DNA from: Aedes albopictus
Taxonomy: Eukaryota; Arthropoda; Insecta; Diptera; Culicidae
DNA: 64,000 nucleotides
Direction of reading: 5' to 3'
NCBI RefSeq assembly: GCF_035046485.1
Contig: NC_085138.1
Location: 276,315,694 to 276,379,693, forward strand
Below are positions 20,940 through 32,591 of this stretch, in pieces. Position 1 is the stretch's first letter; each line of letters begins with the position of its first letter. Below the pieces are notes generated by a model. The model made no database searches and was not told where the DNA came from. It saw only the letters and a list, made by a program, of their open reading frames with translations. Made by a program: the position numbers and the translations under genes.

Positions 20940-23650
20940 TATTGTATGTAACAAAAATCATGAACTGAGAAAATCGACGATGAAGATCACTGTTCGCATA
21001 ACTAATTATAGGTACTTTGAACATTTTAAAAAGAGTAGAAATTCATGATATTTTTTTATAAATCAATCCCAATACTGGATGCTATAAGCAGTCCTCAACA
21101 CAATGTACCACCTCATAGGAGAATCTCGATTGTGTGAACAAAATTGTTGGGCACAAAAAAAAAATGATAGACTGATGTTTTTTGTGTCTTGAATTCATAA
21201 CGCTTAGTAATTGTTCCCGAAATTTAGCGAATACAAGGTAATTATCCGAGACAATTTTTGAAGCTTCTGCAGAACATCACCTTTATTCAGTTTATATTTA
21301 TGCATTTTTACGAGGTAAACAATGTATGTATTGACATTTAATCACTCAAATTCTCGACACACAGCAATTGTGAATATTATTTAAAAGATACGACTGACCA
21401 GGGCCCTACATTTTCAATTTCAATTGAAATTTTCAGGCGAAGTTTGTAAACAATGTTTTCAATGGTTAATGGAAACAAGGCGCCGTCGTCGTCGCTCAGC
21501 CCGACTGTCATCGTCACCGATGAACCGACGCTGCTGCGTCGTCGCAGACGCCACTTTGTTTCGCACTCACAAGCTCACGCACGCTCGTTCGACATCAAAT
21601 GAATTTCTCTGTTGTAACTCAATTAATGAGTGTAACAACCGACAAATCTGTGTAATGTTGATGTATGCTATGCATATTTTAGTGAAATAGTCTATTACCC
21701 ATAAAAAAATTAAGCAAACAAACATTTTAGAAAATTTGTAAATTTCAATTGAAGCCCAGTCGGTGTGAAAATGAGCCGCCGTCCGTCGTTGCGTCGTAGA
21801 AAGCGACAAAAAGAACGGATGAAGCGAAGCGCTTGGATGTTGTTGTGAATGTTCCCGTCGTCGGCGTCCGTCCGATGCTGATGGGCGCTCGCTTTCAGCG
21901 TCATGTTTTGGTTTCGACGATGTAGGCCCCTGCGACTGACATTGTTTTTGTGTTTCTCTTTAAAAACTCGCAAGCCCAAAAAGACGTAAATGAGGTGCCT
22001 GGCTACGTCAGCAATCATTTTGTTTCCTTTATGCCCTTTCTGGGCACGGGCTTGGAATAAACATATGAATATTATGAAGCAAAGCAAGGCAGTACATATC
22101 TACCATCATCCATGAGTTCGCCCATATATAATGCTCCCTTTTGTTCGAATGTTTACCTCCGATGGTTGAACGAGCTTCCACAAATTTTGCAAAGTTGCAC
22201 CTCATACATCATCACCAGGGAAGCGCTTCTTCAGTTGCCGTGCCACTGCACCATAATTGTTACGTTATCTTGGTTCGTTGCGGATCAAATTGCTACTTGG
22301 CATGGTGTGAAACCCTGCTGCTTCGCTGATGATACCTGAATCCGCAGCAAGTCGGAAGCAACCTCCGCGGTCATTTAACAAGGCAGTAACTTGGTCATCT
22401 TTTAGCATCACTTTAGATTTGAAGGTAGGGTTCGATCACCTGAAAAGAGTCGAAGTGAGAGTGAAACTGACCCAACAGGGGGTAGCTATTTTGGTATTCA
22501 ACGGCAGCAGTTATCCCAACCAGTAATCATCAATTTATCATCTTTCATATCCATCGTTACAATCGATACGGTTTGCAGGGCTCCAAACATTCCGATGGAT
22601 CGTAGGATCGTATAACTTTCCAAACAGCATGAAGATCTATTTGTTCGGAACATTGAGCATGTAAAAACATTTTAGAAGCAATCATGCATTGTCGGCGCAA
22701 GGGCGAGCACCTACAACGAACGATATAGGTTTACACCATTTTTTATGCCGCCATTGGTTGGCGACCAATGCTCGGCAGTAGTCAGTGCAGTGCAGTGGTT
22801 CATTGTGCAGAGATTCAATTGCCTGAGTTAATGCAAGGTCTTGTTAATCGTCACTTAGTTTGATATATCGCTACTTTATGCAAAGTACATCTCATCGAAC
22901 ATACTTTCTTTTCCGTTCGGCTGCTGGAGCTGAGCTCGTTCAAGTGTAAGGTGCACATGCAAATGCGGTTGCTCTTGCGGAGGTTATTTATTGTATGACG
23001 TATACGATGGCTGACGTGTTTACAAAGCTCATTTTAAGTGCACCATAAACCATAAAAAATATAAACTACAATGTTACAAGAAATCTAAATCAGGAAAGTA
23101 TACTAAGTTGTACAAAAGTTGGTAAAGATGATATTTCAATGCGAAGCATATGGATGGAGCTTGCAAGCCGGATATAGACAGAAAGTGCTAAATATAAATA
23201 TTCTGGGAATTTCGATTAAGATATTATAGAACGATCTTTTGTTATAAAACACGTAAATTCCATAAAAAAATCTTAGGTTTTTCTTTTTTTCCTAGATAGA
23301 ATATGTGAATAATATTTACTTTATAACCTAAACAATTTCTCATAAAATACTACTAGAAATTGTTCTGGAAGCGATGAACATTCAGGTATTCATGAAGAAC
23401 ATGCTGAGGGTGACGGGGCGACCATTTTTCGGGGTTTTTAGACCCTCCCCCTCCCCCCTGTCACGCTTTTTCGTATTCCTAATACATGGAATGTCACACT
23501 TGAAGAATGATATTTATCTGGATGTGGATCTAAATAAATGTGGAATGATAGGCAATATCTCCATTAGGTAATCAAAAGTTGAACCAAATTGCGGCTTTCC
23601 GAAGTAGCGCAAATTTTGAGTGAGTTTTTCTCCAACATGGAAATAATTTA
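20940..23650. other. Region without recognised genes
   Basis: A GC-rich island at 21470-21580 and 21770-21900, full of CGTCGTCG words, has open frames on both strands but no recognisable protein. AATTTCAATTGAA palindromes flank it (about 21415-21430 and 21736-21752). At 22735-22800 there is a GCCATTGGTTGGCGACCAATG palindrome. A fragment of the C-rich MITE group occurs at 23400-23480. Confidence 0.35.
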
Positions 23651-24500
23651 CTGCGGTAACATCCTATGTACATGAAAGCCACGGGTATATGCTTTCTGTT
23701 GAGTGGTAAAAAGTTTGCGTTTGCACCGAAAAATTCGATTATTCGTCAACTATGATTTTAATCTTAATTTGAACCATCGTAATCATTATTTGAACCAATT
23801 TTAATCTTAATTTGAACTACTGGCGGCAGCAGCTCGAGCATCTCCCATAACAGCCAATTTCGTGCTGAACAATAGAAAAACACATGGATCTGCTAATTCC
23901 CATAACTATTTTTCATTAGGCAGTGGAATTTCAACTAAGAATGTTCTAAACTCTTCAGGAACTAGGAAACAAAATTTGAAATTTTTCATCCCCCAAGAGT
24001 AAACAAAACAACCACTAGCGCATTCTGCCGGTCAACACGGGAAGCTCGCTCCCGTTTACTAGTTCAAATTTAGATTACAAATGGTTCAATTTAAGATAAC
24101 AATCTCCAAGTAAGAATTTCTTAAATTTGATAATTTTATGACAAATAATGCGGAATATTATTCGGTTGGTCAATTCTACGATAAATAAGCTTTCATTTGA
24201 CGTGTTCACATATTGCGTGTGATACAATGCATGAGCTGTACTAGTGCATCGAAAATGTGCTTTCTCTAGGGGGGAAATGGGTGAAATTACAGTGATTTTG
24301 CAATTGCCTGTTTTCTATGACAAAAACGCTTTTTTCAATGCTTTTTAAGTCCATGTTATCAGGTTATATAACGGAAAGCAGTTTAACATCTTTTTCGGGA
24401 CAATATTTGCCTAAAAAGTACGTCGTTTTAATGAATTTCGAAATGGTTCAAATAAAGATTACAATTTGACTAGTTCAATGTTTGATTTCTTACCCTATAT
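23650..24500. repeat. Inverted and direct repeats of AATCTTAATTTGAACCA
   Basis: The motif occurs three times near 23755-23820. Its complement recurs near 24058-24095 and 24440-24480. This suggests one decayed TIR element or a cluster of small ones, but no clean ends were found. Confidence 0.4.
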
Positions 24501-25590
24501 GGTTTTACGAACCCTTATCATAATCAATTTTCTCTCAAACTGGCATCTCACCATCTCTCATTACTTATTATCGCCACCCATGCACGAATTGAATATGCAG
24601 CCACAAAAGTCTACTTGTGGCCATGTTGGCGTAAATAGGGGGTGAGCAGGGGGAGACATCACGAGATTCAGGGGATAAGTATCTTTGGAGCAGTTTAGGA
24701 GTATTTAAACACCTATGATCTAATTACGCTTATGCCTGTGACTATATATTGGAACTGCATCTGCAAATCTTAATAAACTCATTTACTTCTTCTTGCATGT
24801 AAAATGTATGCTTTTATCTTGGTACGGAATTGACTCGGATAGATTATTTAATAATGGTTCCACAATCGAACCTTGGTCTTGGAGGGTGAGTCAATGTCAC
24901 TACTTCCTCTTCGTACCATCTTTGTCTCCGTCTCATACGACCTTTCTTCCAGGCAAGGTATTTACATATTCTAAGGTAGTCTTAAATGTCAAAACTGGCT
25001 GAGCGGCCATTATTTTTTTTATTTTTTTTTTTATTTTATTTATTTTTTCTCCGTGAGAAATTATGAAAACAAACAACCCTCTCAGCAAATTCCTTTGAAA
25101 TTTGGCTTCCTCTGCTTTTCCCCACAAACTAAACGTCCTGCTTAACCTTCCATTATATAAAAACCTAGCTTCCAGGGAGGTGACAAGTTTTCGGTGCAAT
25201 TTTGTCATCACCATGTAGTGGTCAGAGTAATTTTTAGGTGCCACGGAATGCCCTGACGACAATAATGCCAGAGAAGTGCCGTCCGCCAATCAGGACCGAC
25301 GTGGTCGGTAAGGGAGGCTATGCTAGAAGTTGATATTACGAAAGCAGCGGCAGAAGTTGATATGACAAAAGATGCGTTGCGTTCCGTTTCGTTTATTTAC
25401 AAAAGGGCACTTCGTTGTTAAATTAGCTGTGAAAGATCCAAAAGCACGCAGGCACTGTATGGACGTCTGCGTGCGGAATGCAAAGGGAGGAAGACTCTCT
25501 TGTTTTCAAACTTATTTCTTTAAGCAGAATTTAAAAAGAAAAATAGTCAACAAGCACTGGAGCAACCACTGTATCAACTCTGACAAAAAG
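24501..25590. other. No recognised gene
   Basis: A poly-T/A run lies at 25010-25050. Segment 25250-25500 repeats AGAAGTTGATAT twice and has higher complexity, possibly old LINE sequence, but nothing certain. Confidence 0.3.
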
Positions 25591-25594
25591 AATA

Positions 25595-25745
25595 AAAGGG
25601 CTTCTACCAGTGAGCTGACTTGTCCCGTCCCAGCCCCAGGTATGATCCTGCTCTTAGAGATGGCGAAATCAATCAGTCGTAGGCCGTTCTCGTTAGTCAG
25701 ATAGACTTCAGAATGCAGGCGACTCACTCCGCCAAAGCTTCACTC
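25595..25745 (-). pseudogene. Fossil LINE endonuclease fragment
   Basis: On the minus strand a short frame reads EVYLTNENGLRLIDFAISKS. This resembles the segment before the last catalytic block of apurinic-like LINE endonucleases, where N-G-x-R-L-x-D-F-A is typical. Nothing recognisable remains on either side, so it is a relic only. Confidence 0.5.
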
Positions 25746-25850
25746 CTCGATCAATTAGAATTACACTGCCAACCTCGCTATGATGCTTGCAGTCACTGAT
25801 GCTTTATAGGGAAAGGGCAGGCAAGCACTGAGGAAGACTTTACCGTGCTA

Positions 25851-26042
25851 ATTTTTAGCGTAACGTTTCCACAGAGACAAAACATGTTTCTTAGTTAGGT
25901 ACTATGAGTTCAATGATCACTTTCTCAGTTTTTAACTGAGAACTTGCTTCCTTTTGCACTATTTTGCATGTGTCTATCGCGTGGCAGACACGAATATTCT
26001 CTATGCTCTAAGTTACTTTACGATAAGTTCCTGGACCGACCG
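25851..26042 (-). mobile_element. Feilai-type SINE fragment, head truncated
   Basis: Complement of the usual body, with GTGGCAGACACGAATATTCT and GTTCCTGGACCGACCGG, stopping just inside the tRNA-like head. It borders the degenerate TTGAAA array. Confidence 0.7.
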
Positions 26043-26900
26043 GTTCAGAAATATTTTAAAACACCTCCGAAAACCCATTTGAACTTCCTTGAAAGCATCT
26101 TAAATTTTCCTGTAATCTCGGAAAATCTCCAAGAAACCCTTTGCAATGCCTTGAAATTCTTTGAAACACATTGAAACCGCTCTTAAAACCCATTGATGCT
26201 CCATCGAAATCCCCTAAAGTCCATGAAAAGCTCTCAGAAATGCTCTGAAACGTCTTGAAAGCCCTCTGAAAACCCATTAAAACTCACTCTAAAGGTACCC
26301 AAAATCTTCTGAAATCTCTGAAAACCTCTCAGAAACTTTCTGAAATGTCCCAGAAAACCTCTCCAAACCCCAGAAACATCTTCATATACCTTGATACGCT
26401 TTGAAATCCCTCTGAAACACTCTTTGATCTCCCTTGAAAGCCTTCAAAAGTTCATTAAAACCCTAAAACCCCTGATACGCCGTAAAACCTTCAAGACATT
26501 TACTTGACATGCCTTGAAATACCATAAAACCCCATATAAAACTCGCTGGAAACCCATTCTAACTCCCTCAAAATCCCCATATCATCCTGCAAACTCCCTG
26601 AAAATTGTTCTCAAAGTTTTTTAAACTTTAAGAAATGCCTTAAAACCCATCACTTGAAACATCTTCAAGATTCCCCTAAAATTCTTGAAATTCCTTGAAA
26701 ACGTCTCTAATACTCCCTGAAATGTCTTGATTTTTTTAACTTCCAAAAACCCATTGAGACTCTCGCGAAAGCATCCCAAAATCCAATAAAATATTCGAAA
26801 AGCTATCAGAAACCTTCTGAAACGCCTTCAAATGCCTAAGATGTTTCATTAAACCCCTCCAAAAACTCAGTGAAAACCCCTTGAAAGCTCCTTAACCTTC
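26043..26900. repeat. Degenerate TTGAAA-type array
   Basis: About 860 bp consist of imperfect units of roughly 10-12 bases, such as CTTGAAAGC, TCTGAAACG and AAAACCCAT. All are A/C-rich on this strand with almost no G outside the TGAAA core. The array lies between two SINE fragments. No unit is perfectly conserved, so this is an old simple-sequence expansion. Confidence 0.75.
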
Positions 26901-26927
26901 CTAATGCCTCACGTTGGCAACAGCGCG

Positions 26928-27047
26928 CTTCTTCTTCTTCTTTATGGCTCTACATCCCCACTGGGACTTGGCCTGTGTCACTTCAACTTAGTGTTCTTTG
27001 AGCACTTCCACAGTTATTTATTGAAGGGCTTTCTTTGCCTGCCATTG
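26928..27047 (-). mobile_element. Feilai-type SINE tail fragment
   Basis: Starts with CTTCTTCTTCTT (the GAA tail in complement) and continues TACATCCCCACTGGGACTTG to about the middle of the SINE. It matches the 14552 subfamily better than the 3931 copy. Confidence 0.7.
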
Positions 27048-27731
27048 CAAACCATCGTTTGGTTCTTCAATTTTGTTTTCCTGCTATCATTTATAAGTTG
27101 TCTCATTCCTTGAACAATATGTAATGAAAAGTTGGAAATAAGAGTTGTGCATATAAATCCACATATGTTTTGTTTTACACTCTTTACTTTAACAAACTTG
27201 TCAAGATGTGTGAAAAACAGAAAAAGAGAAAAAAAAGCATGTTCTTTTCGAGACACATGTTTGACCTATAAACTTCAAGTTCTATTGAATCAAGCTTTCC
27301 CATCCAATCAAACCGCCTCACACTTCATGTAGGCCGGTCATTCCTCAGTATTATGCCCTACAGCCATATCTAACGTGAAATGGTTATGTTATCGCGTGCG
27401 TTCATGATATTCTCGGGCAGTCATCACGCACATCAACAGCTGGTAGATAGCTTTAATTAATTTCCTTTTGGCGATGTCCGCTTGATCATGCAATCCAGTT
27501 AGCCAAAGCGTTGAACCTAATACTATTTTAAAATTTCATGGTCTGATGGATTTGTTCGAGGTTTCATCTGAAGCTAAGTTTGCTTCTACTAGATTTGTTA
27601 TAATTTTAGTTTGAATATCATGTAGATAGTGTTCTAATCAAATTGTAAAGTAATTGAAGTTAATTGCATTTTTGAGTACATTTTTTTGTTAATATTTAAT
27701 CTTTTCATTGCTAATATTACATAAGATCCTC
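27048..27731. other. No recognised feature
   Basis: AT-rich sequence without convincing open frames, repeats or splice-bounded exons. Confidence 0.3.
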
Positions 27732-27735
27732 ATCT

Positions 27736-29007
27736 GGGTAACTCTCGCTGAGACCGTCCCACTATTTACACCATGTCTTCAAAAATGTTTAAGGTGGCGA
27801 TTTTCTGAAAGTCCTCCCCAAAAAAATAAGGAAAATACATTTGGTTAATCAAATTGGTGGACCCCCCGTTAGTTAGAGCCACAAGCATTTTGGTGAACCC
27901 CTCGATTTTGGTCAATTGTTGGCTCATTTAATCCGTTATAACTCGAAAGTTTCGCCAGAAACCACTTAAAAACTATAGGTTGTTGGAAAGAGAAAAGATA
28001 GAGGTACTCTTTGCAGTTATAAAAAGTTTGGTCGGCCATACTGATTTCGGCCGCCATCTTGAATTTATCTACAAAAACAATTTTTTCACCATGTTGGCAA
28101 CCACCGATTTTCAAATTCCTTGCGTCAATCGAAAGCTGGGACATTTTTACACAACATATCGAAAATTTAGAGATGTATCTTTTTCCTATCAAAAGTAATC
28201 TGCACTTTTGTAAATCATGACACGTTTTCTCCATACATTTCCATGCGCACCGGCAATGACACGCAACAGCATCAAAGTTGGCGCCTGCTTGTATACACAA
28301 ACGCACCTGCAGCAAAATTAGGACAAATCGGAGGTTCGTTCTCATTTTTAACTGTTTCTCAACGATGCGGGCATTGCTTTTTAAACTTTTTTGGTGTTTT
28401 GAAAAGCTGAAACTTTCAACTTTTCATTAGTGGATTCAGATTTAGAATAAATGTTCGTAAACACTGTGACATAACGCTACATTTATGTAAACAATCGGCA
28501 CCTGGCCCTGTGCGCAAAAGTGGCATGATTCACAAAAGTGCAGATAACTTTTGATAGGAAAAAGATACATCTCTAAATTTTTGATATGTTGTGTAAAAAT
28601 GTCCCCGCTTTCGATTGACGCAAAAATTTTGAAAATCGGTGGTTGCCAACTTGGTGAAAAAACAGTTTTGGTATAAAAATCCAAGATGGCGGCCAAAATC
28701 AATATGGCCGACCCAATGTTTTATAACTGTTAATAGTAGCCCTATCTTCTCTCTTTTCAACAACCTATAGTTTTTAGGTGGTTTCTGGCGAAACTTTCTA
28801 GTTATAACGGTTTAAACGAACCAACAATTGACCAAAATCGAGGGGTCCGCCAAAATGCTTGTGGCTCTAACTAACGAGGGGTCCACCAATTTGATTAACC
28901 AAATGCATTTTTCTTACTTTTTTGGGGAGGACTTTCAGAAAATCACCACCTTAAACATTTTTGAAGACATGGTGTAAATAGTGGGACGGTCTCAGCGAGA
29001 GTTACCC
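27736..29007. mobile_element. 1.27-kb foldback element with 4-bp duplication
   Basis: ATCT flanks both ends (27732-27735 and 29008-29011). Arms of about 480 bp pair along their full length, starting GGGTAACTCTCGCTGAGACC, around a 280-bp unpaired centre. The arms differ at many scattered positions, so the element is not recent. No transposase frame exists: the open frames in the arms are mirror images of each other (27869-28345 minus and 28442-28763 minus). Confidence 0.85.
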
Positions 29008-29011
29008 ATCT

Positions 29012-30120
29012 ACTACCGTAGTCTGCTGTTAGTTCACCATCGATCATTTCCTCACTGTACTAACCCCGCAGAAAGATGAAGTGGTCGTCACCCGTGCTGG
29101 ATAATGGAAACCATTAATTTCCTCTTAGCTTGCCTATATACCAGGAAATTTTCACAAGATATGAATAAGTGGTCAATTGCAGGCCAAGACAAGACCAAGA
29201 AAGTGAAAACCATCCGCTTCGAACTGCTAGTCTTTGCACCAACAACGGCACCACAGAAAGTCACTCTATCTTGTCGCATAGGCTAGTTAATCTCCATCCT
29301 CCTCATCCAATGATGGTGGAGCCACAATCCACATGTACGGCAACCAGTTCAATCGTTTTCTGGTTCATTTTCAAAGAAAAGGAAATGAGTTTTCTGCAAA
29401 CGGACGCCGCGCCTCTTAGCTTGTTGGTTGGTTCGATTCCAGTTTTGCAACTTGAAGCGTTTTCCAAAGACACCTGGTTTGTGGTTTGCGCATGCTTCCT
29501 CTTGCACTGGAGAAGCGATTGCGAAGCGGGTGCACTTCCACCACTAACACCGAATGGAACGGCACTTTGCATCCATACTCATGGTTTTAAATTCAAATGG
29601 CCCTGGTTAAGGCCATCGGTAATGCTGGAGATGCCAGATCAAGAAAAGTGAAAATGGCAATCATAATGTCGCTACTATGCACTTGTTGGTATGGGACAGG
29701 ATAGTGGTTCCAGTGGAACAATTCAAGCGAAACGTCGCATATAGGGAAATATATAATTTTGTTTTATTTCCACTGTTTTCGTCTTCTGCGAATTGGGAAT
29801 AACTTTTTTACGCAACTGTTTTGTTCATTCAAATACCTAAACTAAATTTTCTCGTACACTAAGTGTACCGGAAAGGTTATATGTTCACTCCAAAATTGAC
29901 TTTTTGATAGAAGGCTCGGAGGGTCGAGTCACATACATATACCAATCAATTCAGCTCGATGAATTGAGGTGATGTCTGTGTGTGTGTATGTATGTGTACA
30001 AAAAATTAACATCACTTTTTGGCAGTAAACCTCAACTGATTTTAATGACCGATGATTCATTCGACGCGGAATCTAGTCCCATTGCTTCCTATTGAAAATG
30101 GGTCGGATTGGTCCACCCGT
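29012..30120. other. Unrecognised segment with a weak open frame
   Basis: Region 29090-29650 has open frames on both strands of 63-160 codons but no family resemblance. A GTGTGTGTGTATGTATGTG microsatellite lies at 29977-29997. The stretch from 29850 leads into the tandem array and may be its founder element. Confidence 0.35.
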
Positions 30121-31175
30121 TCCGGAGTTATTGCCATTAAGGTGTTCCAAATATGAAAATGCAACAAACCCATACATGCAACACATCAAACTGCGGCTTT
30201 CTCGATATCCTGATGAACCGAATGCGGCAAAATAGTCTCCGATCTTATCTGAACCGTAGTATTCCGGAACCGGTTCCGCGTGTACCGCCGGAAGTGTCCA
30301 ATTATAAAAGTGAACCAAACCCATGCAAGCGACACCTAAAATCGCGGTTTTTTCGATAAATTGATGAACGGTAAGCAGGAAAATAGTCTCTGTCCATATC
30401 TGAACCGACACTGTTGCGGAACCGGTTCTGGGTGTCCCGTTAGAAGTGACCAAATATAAAGATGAACCAAACCCATGCATGCGACACATCAATTCGGGGT
30501 TTTTTCGATGACCTGAACGGTAAGCAAGAAAATAGTCTCAGACCATATCTGAACCGGCACTGTGCCGAACCGGTTCCCGGAATTGATGAAATGTAAAAAT
30601 AAACTAAACCCATCTATGCGACACATCCATTCACGGCTTTTTATGAAACCAGATGAACAGTTTGCCAGAAACTAGTTGCATTCCGGTAGTGGTAAATGTA
30701 AAAATGCACCAAACTCATACATGCGGCACATCAAGTAGCAGCTTTTTGGAAAACCCAATGAACGTTTCGGGTGTCCCGCCGGTATTGGCCAAATGTAAAA
30801 GTGAACCCAATCCATGCGATACATCGGTGCTTTTTCGATAATCTGGTGAATGATTAGTGAGAAAATAAGCCTAGACCACATTTAAAACAGCCGGCAATGT
30901 TCCAGAATTGGTTCCGGGTGTCCTGTCGAAAGTGAACAAATATAAAAGTAAAACAAATCCATGCATGCAGCACATCAAATAGCTGCCTTTTCAATAACCT
31001 AATAAAAACAAAATTAGTCTCAGACCATATTTGGAACAACTGACAATAATCCGGATTCAATTCCGGGTATCCTGCCGGAAGTGGCCAAATTTGGGCCATA
31101 TGTAAAAATTAACAAAACCCATTTTGATAACATGATGATCGGTTAGCAAGAAAATAGGCTTAAACCCCATTATAG
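30121..31175. repeat. Tandem array with ACCAAACCCATGCATGCGAC units
   Basis: At least eight copies of a unit of about 95-165 bp recur near 30162, 30312, 30466, 30602, 30707, 30802, 30950 and 31110. Each has a variant of AACCAAACCCATGCA, a GACACATCAA block, TTTTTCGATAA, GAAAATAGTCTC and an AACCGGTTCC palindrome followed by GGGTGTCC. Copies are diverged, with unit loss in the middle. Confidence 0.8.
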
Positions 31176-31528
31176 ATTACCACTAGTATTGTAGAATCTT
31201 CGCCGAAACAACGAAAATGAACAAAATTAATGCAATGTAAGAGAATAATATCTTGACAAAACAAAAGTGATCTCATCAAATCACACCTTTTCAGATTTCT
31301 TAGGTGTAACAGTAATGGTAGGATGGTTGAACTTTGTAATGGAAAATTGAATCGCTTTTGGATCTAAAATTACAGCGCAAAATTTTGATGCGATTGGTTA
31401 CACCCTCGCGCTCTGTTACATAGTTGAAATTTGAATGGGATTTAGTAAAGGGAACTTCACTTGATGTAGAGAAAAATCTTTGTCGAAGAACGCAAAGTGA
31501 TCTGTGATTGCGAAAAAGTTATATCATA
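31176..31528. other. Spacer, no gene seen
   Basis: AT-rich sequence with no convincing coding or structured feature, running up to a MITE fragment. Confidence 0.3.
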
Positions 31529-31600
31529 GGGGCTGGAACCATTTGGGCAGGAGCACCTATTTTGGGCACTTGCTGCTATAACTCAGACAATTTCAAACCA
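31529..31600. mobile_element. Truncated MITE of the 9047 family
   Basis: GGGGCTGGAACCATTTGGGC onward matches the left arm of 9047-9229. The copy stops at CAAACCATTT where the poly-A-like tail of the RTE LINE begins in complement, so the LINE truncated or inserted into it. Confidence 0.7.
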
Positions 31601-31601
31601 T

Positions 31602-31990
31602 TTTTTTTTCATTTATTTAGTATTACATCAAATTCTAGATAAAACTGATTCAACAATATTTCTCCATAATACACGGTTCGTGGCCGCCGCTCTCAATCCT
31701 CGGTCGCGCCCGATGCTCGCCAAGTCACGCTCCACCTGGTCCGCCCATCGTGCTCTCTGCGCTCCACGCCTTCTTGTGCCAACCGGATCAGTTGCAAACA
31801 CCAGTTTTGCAGGGTTGTTGTCCGGCATTCTTGCAACATGCCCTGCCCACCGTATCCTTCCGGCTTTGGCCACCTTCTGGATGCTGGGTTCGCCGTAAAG
31901 TGCAGCGAGCTCGTGGTTCATCCTTCTCCGCCACACACCGTCCTCCTGCACACCGCCGAAGATCGTTCTTAGCATGCGTCGCTCGAGTGC
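31602..31990 (-). pseudogene. RTE-clade LINE, C-terminal part and tail (subfamily B)
   Basis: The minus-strand frame ends at 31628 and reads LRTIFGGVQEDGVWRRRMNH, RIRWAGHVARMPDNNPAKLV and GTRRRGAQRARW. This is the typical C-terminal segment of RTE reverse transcriptases. A 3' untranslated stretch ends in an AAATGAAAAAAAA tail at 31602-31615. Upstream of about 31990 the similarity stops abruptly, and 32000-32580 holds unrelated sequence and a MITE. Part of the element is therefore missing or displaced. Confidence 0.8.
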
Positions 31991-32376
31991 AGCCGGGATG
32001 TTTTAGGACACCGCACCAGCAGAAGAGCATGTCTCATGCTGAGGGCTCAAAAACTGCTCCACAAACCACAACTATCTCCCCCATCACTAAACACTGAAGG
32101 TTTGTTTAAACAATCAAGGTGTATCCGCTTATAGAATGTCAATTCTCAATAAGAATAATCAAAACCCTTTTTTTATTAATAGTTTACCAGACTTGGCATT
32201 TCATGTAGGGCAACAAAGCAATGCTATTGTGTAGAGATCAGCCGAATACATATTATTGTATGCATTGTTGTATTGTTCTCGATTTATTGTATGCAATTTA
32301 TATAGGTAGACAGGGGAACAATAATGTATTTTGAAATATGAATAGGGTAGCGGGTATATATACGGCACAGAATTGT

Positions 32377-32543
32377 GGGGCTGTTCATAAACCACGTAGA
32401 CCAAAATTTGGCCTTCTCAGACCCCCCCCCCTCCCCCCTCGTAGACTTTTGTTCATACAAAAATTTTGAAATTTGTATGGAGCGTAGACTTTGGCCAGAC
32501 CCCCCCTCCCCCCAAAAAGTCTACGTGGTTTATGAACGACACC
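32377..32543. mobile_element. Palindromic MITE with GTTCATAAACCACGTAGAC ends
   Basis: The left end GTTCATAAACCACGTAGAC pairs with the complement of GTCTACGTGGTTTATGAAC. Two C-rich tracts (CCCCCCCCCTCCCCCC type) lie inside, followed in each case by a TAGACTTT-like word. Related copies or fragments are at 1960-2120, 12430-12545, 23430 and 49330. Confidence 0.8.
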
Positions 32544-32591
32544 TATTTGAATTCAGTTTGGAAAATAAACCGTTGAAGTAAAGTACCTCAC

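Noticed and set aside
21424..22087. Arg-rich and mixed frames in the GC-rich island
   Set aside because: CGTCGT repeats produce basic peptides in several frames; no domain recognised.
27869..28345. 158-codon frame with signal-peptide-like start
   Set aside because: Lies in an arm of the foldback element and is mirrored in the other arm; no protein resemblance.
29169..29651. 160-codon plus-strand frame and 89-codon minus frame
   Set aside because: No conserved motifs, no splice or promoter support; cannot be told from chance.
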